A stretch of DNA of 64,000 nucleotides from Bog-159 sp963738345 (GTDB lineage: Bacteria > Acidobacteriota > Terriglobia > Bryobacterales > Bryobacteraceae): assembly GCA_963738345.1 (NCBI GenBank), contig CAVTWI010000002.1, forward strand, positions 496,001-560,000, in the 5' to 3' direction. Below are positions 8,029 through 15,252 of the stretch, piece after piece. A model generated the notes under the pieces. The model had not been told where the DNA came from and did not search any database. It worked only from the letters and a program-made list of their open reading frames with translations. The position numbers and the translations under genes are program-made. Positions within the stretch are counted from its first letter, which is position 1. Each line of letters begins with the position of its first letter.

Positions 8029-8747
8029 AACTGATCTCTTGCGAAGTGCTGTTTCGCGAAATGTGCGAGGCTGCCGCGCATTCGCCCCATCAGGTGGATG
8101 TTGACTTTTTGCCGAAGGGACTCCACGATCTGGGCCGCCAGCCCATGGGCGAACAGATTCAGGGCATGGTCGACCGCACTCCTGAAGGCCGCTATAATGC
8201 CATCCTGCTGGGGTATGGACTCTGCGGCAATGGTCTCGACGGTCTTACTGCCCGCCACACCCGCCTGGTAATGCCGCGCGCGCACGATTGCATAGCCCTG
8301 CTGATGGGAAGCCGCCAGCGCTACCAGTCTTACTTCGAGCAGAACCCCGGCACCTTCTACCGCTCCACCGGTTGGCTCGAACGCGGCCAGGGCTTGCAGC
8401 AATTGACCCACGACACTATGGGCTTCGACCAGCCTCTCGAAGAGATGATTCGCAAGTACGGCGACGATAACGGACGGTATCTGTACGACGAACTGACGCG
8501 CTACCGCTCGCAATACCGGAAGCTCACCTTCATCGAGACGGGTCTCGAAACCGGCGGCAAATTCTTCGGCGAAGCGCTCGAAGAAGCCAAGGAAAAAGGT
8601 TGGACCTTTGAACAAATGTCCGGCGATTTGTCATGGCTGCGGCGCCTCGTCAATGGCGATTGGGCCCCCGCCGATTTCGTGATTGCCGAACCGGGCCAGC
8701 GTATCGCGGCCAGCTACGACGCCGACATTGTGAAAGTGCAGCCATGA
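8019..8747 (+). CDS. DUF1638 family protein
   Basis: A 242-residue DUF1638 protein. Typical features are KLISCEVLFREMC at the start (Cys near the N-terminus), ILLGYGLCGNGLDGL with a central Cys, VMPRAHDCIALLMGSRQRY, and GTFYRSTGWLERG. DUF1638 genes are known to sit beside corrinoid methyltransferase genes, but their function is not established. The conserved Cys and His residues suggest metal or corrinoid handling (inference). It overlaps the upstream gene by 10 bp and the downstream gene by ATGA, so it belongs to the operon. Confidence 0.85.
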   Translation: MRLKLISCEVLFREMCEAAAHSPHQVDVDFLPKGLHDLGRQPMGEQIQGMVDRTPEGRYNAILLGYGLCGNGLDGLTARHTRLVMPRAHDCIALLMGSRQRYQSYFEQNPGTFYRSTGWLERGQGLQQLTHDTMGFDQPLEEMIRKYGDDNGRYLYDELTRYRSQYRKLTFIETGLETGGKFFGEALEEAKEKGWTFEQMSGDLSWLRRLVNGDWAPADFVIAEPGQRIAASYDADIVKVQP

Positions 8748-9754
8748 CCGGTAAACAACGTATTCTCGCCAAAATTCAGGGCGAACCTACTGATTCACTC
8801 CCGCTCATGCCCATCACTATGATGTTCGCCGCGGATTTTTCCGGCGTCCGCTATGGTGATTACGCGCGTGACCATCGCGTCCTCGCCGCGGCCCAATTGG
8901 CGGTGGCCGATCGCTTCGGATTTGACCACGTGTCCGCCATCTCGGACCCCGCGCGCGAGGCTACCGATCTCGGGGCAGCCGTCGAATGGTTCGACGACCA
9001 ACCTCCCGCGATTAACGAAGGGCGGGCGCTGCTGGATCAAAAGAGCAAACTCGCTGGCCTTCGCCAGCCCGATCCGGCCGCCCCCGGCCGCATGCGCGAC
9101 CGCGTGGATGGTGTTCGCCTGCTGGCCGAGCGCACGGGCGATACCCGCCTGGTCGAGGGCTGGGTGGAAGGTCCTTGCGCCATGAGTGCAGACCTGCGGG
9201 GCCTCAACACCCTGATGCTCGATTTCTTTGACGATCCATCCTTCGTGCAAGATCTGTTCGATTTCACTATCCGCATGGAGGTCGAATTCGCCCGTGCCCA
9301 GGTCGAGGCCGGCGCCACCATCATCGGAATTGGCGATGCAGCCGCCTCCTTAATCGGGCCCAAGCTCTACACCCAATTCGTGCTGTCGTGCGAACAGCGC
9401 CTGATCGCCGCCATACATGGGCTGGGGGTACCCGTGCGGCTGCACATCTGCGGCAATACCCGCCGTATCGTCGAAGGGATGGGGCAGACCGGCGCGGATA
9501 TTATCGACCTCGATTTCTTTACCACGCTCGACCAGGCCCGCCGCGCCATGCGCGAATCCCAGGTGCTGCTCGGCAACCTGGACCCCGTGCGTACGCTGCG
9601 CGATGGCACTCCTGAATCCGTCACCGCCGCCTTGGCAGAATGTCACGAAGAAGCGGGCGGGGCTTACATTTGCGGCGCCGGCTGCGAAGTGCCGCGCGGT
9701 ACGCCACAAGCCAATATGGACGCCATGACCCAATTCGCACGCAGCCGCTCGTGA
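8744..9754 (+). CDS. MtaA-like UroD-fold methyltransferase
   Basis: A 336-residue UroD-superfamily protein starting MTGKQRILAKIQGEPTDSLP. Unlike the first UroD gene in this operon, it has a complete metal-ligand set of the MtaA/MtbA type: H-x-C in RLHICGNT (about residue 233) and a downstream Cys in GAGCEVPRGTP (about residue 314). MtaA-like enzymes move methyl between a corrinoid protein and a thiol such as coenzyme M; a coenzyme M user is not expected here, so the partner is unknown. It is coupled by ATGA to DUF1638 and by GTGA to the activator gene. Confidence 0.85.
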   Translation: MTGKQRILAKIQGEPTDSLPLMPITMMFAADFSGVRYGDYARDHRVLAAAQLAVADRFGFDHVSAISDPAREATDLGAAVEWFDDQPPAINEGRALLDQKSKLAGLRQPDPAAPGRMRDRVDGVRLLAERTGDTRLVEGWVEGPCAMSADLRGLNTLMLDFFDDPSFVQDLFDFTIRMEVEFARAQVEAGATIIGIGDAAASLIGPKLYTQFVLSCEQRLIAAIHGLGVPVRLHICGNTRRIVEGMGQTGADIIDLDFFTTLDQARRAMRESQVLLGNLDPVRTLRDGTPESVTAALAECHEEAGGAYICGAGCEVPRGTPQANMDAMTQFARSRS

Positions 9755-11178
9755 AACTCGAACTTCATCCGAGCCCCCCCCAGACCCTCGCCGATCAACT
9801 GTTTCAGGCCGGGGTCGAGTTTCCGTGCGGCGGAGAAATCGCTTGCGGAGGCTGCCGCGTCCGCGTTGTTGAAGGCCATGTTCCCGTGACCCCGGCAATG
9901 CAGGATGTGCTTTCGCCGGCGGATCTTCGCGATGGCTGGCGACTGGCCTGCCGTGCCAGCGCCCTCGGCCCCGTCACAATCGAATTGCGGCCATGGAACC
10001 TGCGGGTACTTACCGACGAATCCGCGGTTCCTATGGACCCGCGACCCGGCTTTGGAGCTGTAATAGACCTCGGTACGACTACACTTGTGGTCCAGATTGT
10101 GGACCTCTCCACGGGTGAAGTGGTGCGCTTCGCAACCGCGCTCAACCCCCAGGCGCGCTATGGTGCGGATGTGATGAGCCGCCTGCAGTATGACCTCCAT
10201 CATCCCGGAGAACTGGGCCGTCTCATTCGCGATGCCCTGGAGCGTATGCTCGGCCCCCCCCCGCTCGCCGAAATCCTGATTGCTGGCAATACCGCAATGC
10301 ATCACCTCTTTTGCGGACTGGATGTAGCGCCGCTTACACAAGCTCCGTTTCTGTCGCCGGCGCTGGGCGCCTGCCGTTTCGATCGCGGCGTGATCGGGTG
10401 GCCTGGACCTGTCGAATTCCTGCCGTGTCTGGGCGGATTCGTGGGCAGCGACCTGCTGTGTGGCATCGTTGCGACCAACCTGGACCGGCAACCACGCCCT
10501 CGCGCGCTACTCGATATCGGCACCAACGGCGAAGTCATCGTTGGATCCGCCCGCGGTATCGCTTGCGCCTCCACCGCCGCCGGCCCCGCCTTCGAAGGTG
10601 GGCGCATCGCTTCGGGCATGCGCGCGGGTACGGGCGCCATCGATCGGGTGCACTTGCGCGAGGGCCGCCTCGATTGCCACGTTATCGGCGGCGGGGCCGC
10701 GCATGGCATTTGCGGCAGCGGCTTGGTGGACGCAGCAGCCTGCGCGCTGGATCTAGGATTAATCGCGCCCAACGGCCGCCTGAACACCCCCGATAGACGC
10801 TTGCGCCTTGACGGGGATGTCACGCTTACCCAAAGCGACATCCGCGAACTGCAACTCGCCAAAGGCGCCATGGCCGCCGGACTCCGCATGCTCACCACCG
10901 ACGGTGTGGACCAGCTTTGCCTGGCCGGCGCATTCGGCAATTATATTGGCGAGTCGAGTGCCCGCGCCATCGGACTGCTGCCCGTTGGCATGGCCGTCGA
11001 ACCCGTAGGCAATACGGCACTGCGGGGCGCGCGCACCTTGCTGCTGGCTCCCGGCACGCGGCAGGGGCGTCTGCGGGAAATCATTGGCGTTTCCCGCCAT
11101 ATCGAACTCGCCGCCGATCCTGACTTTCAGTACCTCTATGCCGAGATGATGGCTTTAGCGCCCATCTCCGCAACATAG
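9751..11178 (+). CDS. RACo-like corrinoid reductive activator (2Fe-2S plus ASKHA ATPase)
   Basis: A 475-residue protein starting at GTG 9751, which overlaps the stop of the previous gene. The N-terminal plant-type ferredoxin domain has Cys26, Cys32, Cys35 (CGGEIACGGC) and Cys67. The remainder is an ASKHA-fold DUF4445 region with phosphate-binding signatures IDLGTTTLVVQIVD and LLDIGTNGEVIVG, plus AAGPAFEGG and CGSGLVDA. RACo proteins use ATP to reduce inactive cob(II)alamin back to Co(I) on corrinoid proteins. It is shorter than the well-studied RACo (about 630 residues), mainly because there is little linker after the ferredoxin domain. The 3' end overlaps the convergent photolyase gene by 43 bp. 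Confidence 0.9.
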   Translation: MKLELHPSPPQTLADQLFQAGVEFPCGGEIACGGCRVRVVEGHVPVTPAMQDVLSPADLRDGWRLACRASALGPVTIELRPWNLRVLTDESAVPMDPRPGFGAVIDLGTTTLVVQIVDLSTGEVVRFATALNPQARYGADVMSRLQYDLHHPGELGRLIRDALERMLGPPPLAEILIAGNTAMHHLFCGLDVAPLTQAPFLSPALGACRFDRGVIGWPGPVEFLPCLGGFVGSDLLCGIVATNLDRQPRPRALLDIGTNGEVIVGSARGIACASTAAGPAFEGGRIASGMRAGTGAIDRVHLREGRLDCHVIGGGAAHGICGSGLVDAAACALDLGLIAPNGRLNTPDRRLRLDGDVTLTQSDIRELQLAKGAMAAGLRMLTTDGVDQLCLAGAFGNYIGESSARAIGLLPVGMAVEPVGNTALRGARTLLLAPGTRQGRLREIIGVSRHIELAADPDFQYLYAEMMALAPISAT

Positions 11179-12497
11179 GCGTCCACATTCGTTTTCCGCC
11201 GCATCCCCTCCAAGGTCATCGATCGGATCTTGCCGAAGATTTCGCGCTCGGGCCACGGCCGGTCGTGTAGGCCGAAACACCAGAGGATATTCGTATAAGT
11301 ATTCGGATCGCGCCCATCGAGCGCGTACCGGTCGTGCAAGTAAATCATGGTGCGCAGCGCCTCGGCATAACTCGCCGACCATTCGATGATTTTCTTGCCC
11401 CAGTACATCCGGTAATAACCGTGAATCGTCCCGCGAACCAATAATTCCTGTTGGGTGGCATTCCACAATGCATCGTGCGTATCCGCATGCTCGAACTGTT
11501 CGGCGGTATAAAGCGGATTGCGCCGGTCCCGCGCGTGCTTGCGCATGGTTTCGCGCGCCCAGTCCGGTAGCACATCCAGCGAATCGAGGCGCGGCTCAAA
11601 TTGGGCGAAGTTGAATGCCAGTTCGCGCCGCACGATGAGTTCTTCCAGAAATTCCGCCGACGCCTTTGCCGCCAACGCTACTTCGAGCGCCGAGATTTGC
11701 CCGAAATGCAAATAGGGACTCAGGCCGGACGTGGCGTGCGCCGACGGTTGATTGCTCTCTTCCGCATAACGTGACAAGCCGTGCTTGAGAAATTCGGCCA
11801 GGCGCTTCTTGGCGGCCACCCTCCCTCCATGGATCCCAACCGAAGGCTTTACTGAATGATCGATCTGGCACGATGCCACCAAGGTGGCTATGTTTTCCTC
11901 CGTCACCTCGGTGTGAAACTCGGACTTCCGCGCCTTATACTGCTTCCCGACCTTCACTGGCGCGGCGGGCCAGAAGTAGTTCGGTAGCAGTTTGCGCAGC
12001 TTGGGCCGGATGGTATAAGCCGCGTACTCGCGCTTTTCAAAACACGACATCGGCACGATACAACTCGCATCCACGGCATAAAATGGCGCGTCCAACTTGG
12101 GCGCCACGCTGGCATTGTGCCGTGCTGTGACGAAGGTCGGATAATCGTCGGTAACCACCGCCGCTGCCCGCGCCGCGAGCCGGTATAGCACGTTATTCGG
12201 ATCCTGCGGCCCTCGACGCGGATAGAAAACATATCCGATTCCCAGGGCCGCTAGACGCCGCGCCGTCTCCGGCACGCCTTCCAGGATGAAGCGATGGAAC
12301 CGGTCGCTCGCATAAGGGTAATCGAAAGTAAGGCCCTCGTAGAACAGCACCGGCAAGTGAAGTTGGTTCGCCAGATCGCCGGCGAAATCGAGTGCTTGGT
12401 TGGCGTCCGCCCTCCGGTTCATCTGGCACCAATAGAGGACGTACTCGCCCCCAGGGCGGACGGGTGCGGTATTGAGTAACCGTGCGCGCTCGTGCAT
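11136..12497 (-). CDS. class II deoxyribodipyrimidine photolyase
   Basis: A 453-residue class II CPD photolyase, recognised by the N-terminal LLNTAPVRPGGEYVLYWCQ block and by ATSGLSPYLHFGQIS, ELIVRRELAFNFAQF, and GTIHGYYRMYWGKKIIEW. DPNTYTNILWCFGLHDRPW follows in the FAD/DNA-binding C-terminal half. The enzyme uses blue light and reduced FAD to split cyclobutane pyrimidine dimers. Class II photolyases are less common in bacteria than class I but are known in several soil groups. It overlaps the convergent activator gene at its 3' end, and its start region overlaps the 5' region of the divergent radical SAM gene. Confidence 0.92.
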   Translation of the reverse strand: MHERARLLNTAPVRPGGEYVLYWCQMNRRADANQALDFAGDLANQLHLPVLFYEGLTFDYPYASDRFHRFILEGVPETARRLAALGIGYVFYPRRGPQDPNNVLYRLAARAAAVVTDDYPTFVTARHNASVAPKLDAPFYAVDASCIVPMSCFEKREYAAYTIRPKLRKLLPNYFWPAAPVKVGKQYKARKSEFHTEVTEENIATLVASCQIDHSVKPSVGIHGGRVAAKKRLAEFLKHGLSRYAEESNQPSAHATSGLSPYLHFGQISALEVALAAKASAEFLEELIVRRELAFNFAQFEPRLDSLDVLPDWARETMRKHARDRRNPLYTAEQFEHADTHDALWNATQQELLVRGTIHGYYRMYWGKKIIEWSASYAEALRTMIYLHDRYALDGRDPNTYTNILWCFGLHDRPWPEREIFGKIRSMTLEGMRRKTNVDAYVAEMGAKAIISA

Positions 12498-12533
12498 CTA
12501 TCTACTGATAACAGGCGTCAGGCCCCGGTTACA

Positions 12534-13637
12534 ATGGAAGAACCGATGCGAGCCTGGAACCGGGCAAAATTATTGTGGGGATATCTGGCGCGGCGCTCCA
12601 ACCTGGCCGCGCTGCCGGTGGAGTATATCGTCGAAACCACCGCCAAGTGCAACCTCTATTGCCCCATGTGCCCGCGGGAAACGCACAGACAGCCCAAGGC
12701 CGACATGTCCGGCGACGTATTCAATCGCCTGGTTCGAGAATCGGGCACCACCGCGGAGCACATGATGCTCATCGGTTTGGGCGAGCCTTTCATGGATCCG
12801 CAGATCTTCGAACGCATCGAGTTCTGTCACCGCCATAGCATCTCCACGCTGCTCTCGACTAACGGTACGTTTCTCGACGAGCGGGTCGCGGCGCGCGTAC
12901 TCGACTCGCCTTTGGAACAGATCACCCTGAGTTTCGACGGCGCCAGCAAAGAGAGCTTCGAATTTTACCGGAAAGGCGCCAAGTTTGAAAAGGTACGCGC
13001 CAACTTCGTGCGGTTTGCGGAGATGAAGCGGGCGCGGCGATCCAAACTGCAGATCGTCGTGCAGATGGTGCGCATGGAGCGTAATGCCGGCGAGGTGGGC
13101 GAGTTTGCGCGTTTCTGGCGCGGTATCGCGGGCGTCGACCAGGTTCGGATCAAGGAAGACGAGACCAACATGATGCGCCCGGACGCGGGCCATGCGGCGG
13201 AAGATTGGAAGCATCCCTGCCATTATTTATGGCGCGGGCCCATGTACGTGAAGCAGAATGGCGACATCTATCCGTGCTGCCAGAGTTATATGTTAGATGG
13301 CGCGCCGCTGGGCAACATTGCGGTCGAACCGCTCGAGCGTATTTGGAATTCGGAGGAGATGCAGCGCATGCGCCGGGCTCATGCTTCGGGGCACGCCGGC
13401 GAGATCGACATTTGCGCCCGCTGTTGTACCACCATTCCGCATCCGGCGCTGGTGGCGGGAAGCCTGCTGTTTAACGGCAAGACCGTTCGACGGCTGTTGC
13501 CCGCCATCGAGCGCTTGGTGTACCTTTCGAAGTTGCCGCGGACCTTGTTGCGTCCGCCGGCGCCTGCTGCGGCCCCTCTGAAGCAAGAACTCGTGCAGAT
13601 CGGCGGCAATCAGACGAAGCCCTCGGAGCCATTATGA
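12534..13637 (+). CDS. radical SAM/SPASM domain protein
   Basis: About 367 residues. The radical SAM motif is CNLYCPMC in TTAKCNLYCPMCPRE. It is followed by LIGLGEPFMDPQIFERI (the GGEP equivalent), LLSTNGTFLD and ITLSFDGASKESFEFYRKG. The C-terminal SPASM region carries HPCHYLWRGP, GDIYPCCQSY, GNIAVEPLERIWNS and ICARCCT. The frame is open from 12492. ATG 12534 and ATG 12546 both fit, and 12546 has GGAAG at good spacing. SPASM proteins use auxiliary FeS clusters to modify peptides or other substrates. No precursor peptide gene is visible nearby. Confidence 0.87.
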   Translation: MEEPMRAWNRAKLLWGYLARRSNLAALPVEYIVETTAKCNLYCPMCPRETHRQPKADMSGDVFNRLVRESGTTAEHMMLIGLGEPFMDPQIFERIEFCHRHSISTLLSTNGTFLDERVAARVLDSPLEQITLSFDGASKESFEFYRKGAKFEKVRANFVRFAEMKRARRSKLQIVVQMVRMERNAGEVGEFARFWRGIAGVDQVRIKEDETNMMRPDAGHAAEDWKHPCHYLWRGPMYVKQNGDIYPCCQSYMLDGAPLGNIAVEPLERIWNSEEMQRMRRAHASGHAGEIDICARCCTTIPHPALVAGSLLFNGKTVRRLLPAIERLVYLSKLPRTLLRPPAPAAAPLKQELVQIGGNQTKPSEPL

Positions 13638-13769
13638 TTCCCCGGCAACACTCTTACGGATTTGATGCTTGATGAATTCGCGCGGATGTGTTCTACGCAA
13701 TGCTGAGCATCGCGGAGGGGCGGGACCTGCCGGAGCGCGATAAATTGCCGGGAAGCGCTCAATCGCTCG

Positions 13770-14076
13770 CCTTAGCTGTTTTTGTAGAGATATCGGACTC
13801 GAACGATACACGGGTTTCGATTGCTTCTCAGTCGTGATCAGTTCAATAGCTCCACCGACGTGCGCGGCTGCCAAGTGGTGAGCGTCCATAGAAGGATGTA
13901 TCCGCTCGTCGTTTGTGAAAACTGGCTTTGGGCGCCACTTCGAGGTAGAGGAAGGGACTGGCGACAAACTTACGATCGGAATCCGCCAGGATTTCTAAGC
14001 CACGTTCCCGATCCGCGTCTTCGCCCCTAGCCCCTGCTATCAGGACTCCCGCGTCAAGAAATGTCCACAAAGGCAC
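13770..14076 (-). pseudogene. VapC-like PIN-domain toxin, internally deleted and frameshifted
   Basis: Starting at GTG 14076, the frame encodes FLDAGVLIAGARGEDADRE, then VASPFLYLEVAPKASFHKRRA and DTSFY, which matches the first half of a PIN toxin. It then runs into unrelated sequence and stops at 13843. The typical C-terminal half (MDAHHLAAAHVGGAIELITT, then EKQSKPVYR) lies directly downstream in the next frame. The expected middle section, which normally carries another acidic residue, is missing. This is best explained by an internal deletion that also shifted the frame, leaving an inactive remnant. Family assignment is from the motif pattern; the exact deletion size cannot be known without an intact homologue. 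Confidence 0.65.
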
Positions 14077-14261
14077 GCCCTACCGGGCCCCACGTCTTCC
14101 GCGACTTCGCGCTCGATGTCACGCCTGCTCAATGGCTTCAGGCCCGACGCGGCGATCCGGTCGCTGATCTTCCGCAAATCCCGACCTAGCTTAGAGACGG
14201 TCGGCTTAGATAGCCGCCCGTTTCGCTTCACCAATGAACTGTCGCTTGCGCGCGCCATCAC
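14040..14261 (-). CDS. antitoxin-like small protein upstream of PIN remnant
   Basis: A 73-residue ORF beginning MMARASDSSLVKR. The central segment LGRDLRKISDRIAASGLKPL followed by SRRDIEREVAE resembles short antitoxins that precede PIN genes in acidobacterial genomes. These usually end in a basic ERERxRG-like tail, which is replaced here by an out-of-character DVGPGRACLCGHFL tail, suggesting a small frameshift near the end. It overlaps the PIN remnant by 37 bp. With its toxin broken, it may be decaying as well. Confidence 0.45.
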   Translation of the reverse strand: MMARASDSSLVKRNGRLSKPTVSKLGRDLRKISDRIAASGLKPLSRRDIEREVAEDVGPGRACLCGHFLTRES

Positions 14262-14364
14262 CCAATCATAACTCCCGTTCTAAATGCCGGTGGCACGCCA
14301 GGAGCGCTTGCGCCGTGAGCATCGAGAGATCCACATTGGCATGCAGCGTGCCACGTAGCCACGT

Positions 14365-15252
14365 ATGAACTCAGGCATTGGAATCTGGGAATACCTCAAA
14401 CGCACATTTAATGGCTTCCTTGACGACGATGCCCTTACCCTAGGCGCCGCACTCGCCTACTACGCGACTTTTTCCCTGGCGCCCGTCCTCTTAATTGCCA
14501 TCGGCGTCGCCGGAACCCTGTTAGGGCGCGAAACCGTACAGATGGCCATCCAGCACCAGATCCAGACCCTCATCGGACCCGGATCCGCCGAGGAAATTCA
14601 AGTCATGGTGGCCAAGGCGTCGAACAGCCAATCGGGAGGTATCGTGGGCGCCGTAGTCGGCATCGCGGTGTTAATTCTCGGGGCCACGGGCGCCTTTGTT
14701 GCACTTCAAGACGCTCTCAACAGAATCTGGCACGTTACCCCCGACCCCAAAGCAGGCGGCATCAAATCGTTCGTTGTCAAACGGATTCTGTCGTTTGGGA
14801 TGATCATGGGCGTTGCCTTTCTTCTGCTGGTCTCGCTCGCGCTGAGCGCCGTTCTGTCAGCCGCTGGTACGTGGATTGGCGGGATGCTCCCGTCCTGGAT
14901 CTCGAGCACATTGGTGCGAGTCAGCGGTCTGCTTGCCTCGTTCCTCGCCATCGCGGCGCTGTTCGGCGCGATGTTTAAGGTCTTGCCCGACGTTAAGCTT
15001 CAGTGGCGCGATGTGTGGGTTGGTGGGATTGCGACCAGCTTTCTCTTCACCATCGGGAAAATCGCCATCGGAATCTATCTGGGGAGGAGCGCGACGGCAT
15101 CAGCCTATGGCGCGGCCGGATCTTTCGTGGTCATTGTGGTTTGGCTGTACTACGCTTCACTGATTTTGCTCTTCGGCGCGGAATTCACCAAGATCTGGTC
15201 CGCGGAACGAGGCCGCCATGTCGTGCCCGAAGAAGGCGCCATCCGGGTTTAG
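14365..15252 (+). CDS. YihY/BrkB family inner-membrane protein
   Basis: A 295-residue integral membrane protein with six predicted hydrophobic segments. The family start is clear (DDDALTLGAALAYYATFSLAPVLL), followed by GAVVGIAVLILGATGAFVALQDALNRIWHV-type sequence. The C-terminal YLGRSATASAYGAAGS and VWLYYASLILLFGAEFTK complete the family pattern. These proteins were once called ribonuclease BN, but that activity belongs to RNase Z, and the YihY/BrkB role is still unclear (a transporter or envelope function is suggested). It is a single gene converging on the ABC permease gene with adjacent stops. Confidence 0.9.
   Translation: MNSGIGIWEYLKRTFNGFLDDDALTLGAALAYYATFSLAPVLLIAIGVAGTLLGRETVQMAIQHQIQTLIGPGSAEEIQVMVAKASNSQSGGIVGAVVGIAVLILGATGAFVALQDALNRIWHVTPDPKAGGIKSFVVKRILSFGMIMGVAFLLLVSLALSAVLSAAGTWIGGMLPSWISSTLVRVSGLLASFLAIAALFGAMFKVLPDVKLQWRDVWVGGIATSFLFTIGKIAIGIYLGRSATASAYGAAGSFVVIVVWLYYASLILLFGAEFTKIWSAERGRHVVPEEGAIRV

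Noticed and set aside
14277..14364. A small RNA or promoter feature before the YihY/BrkB gene
   Set aside because: No clear promoter hexamers, hairpin or ORF could be supported in this short gap.
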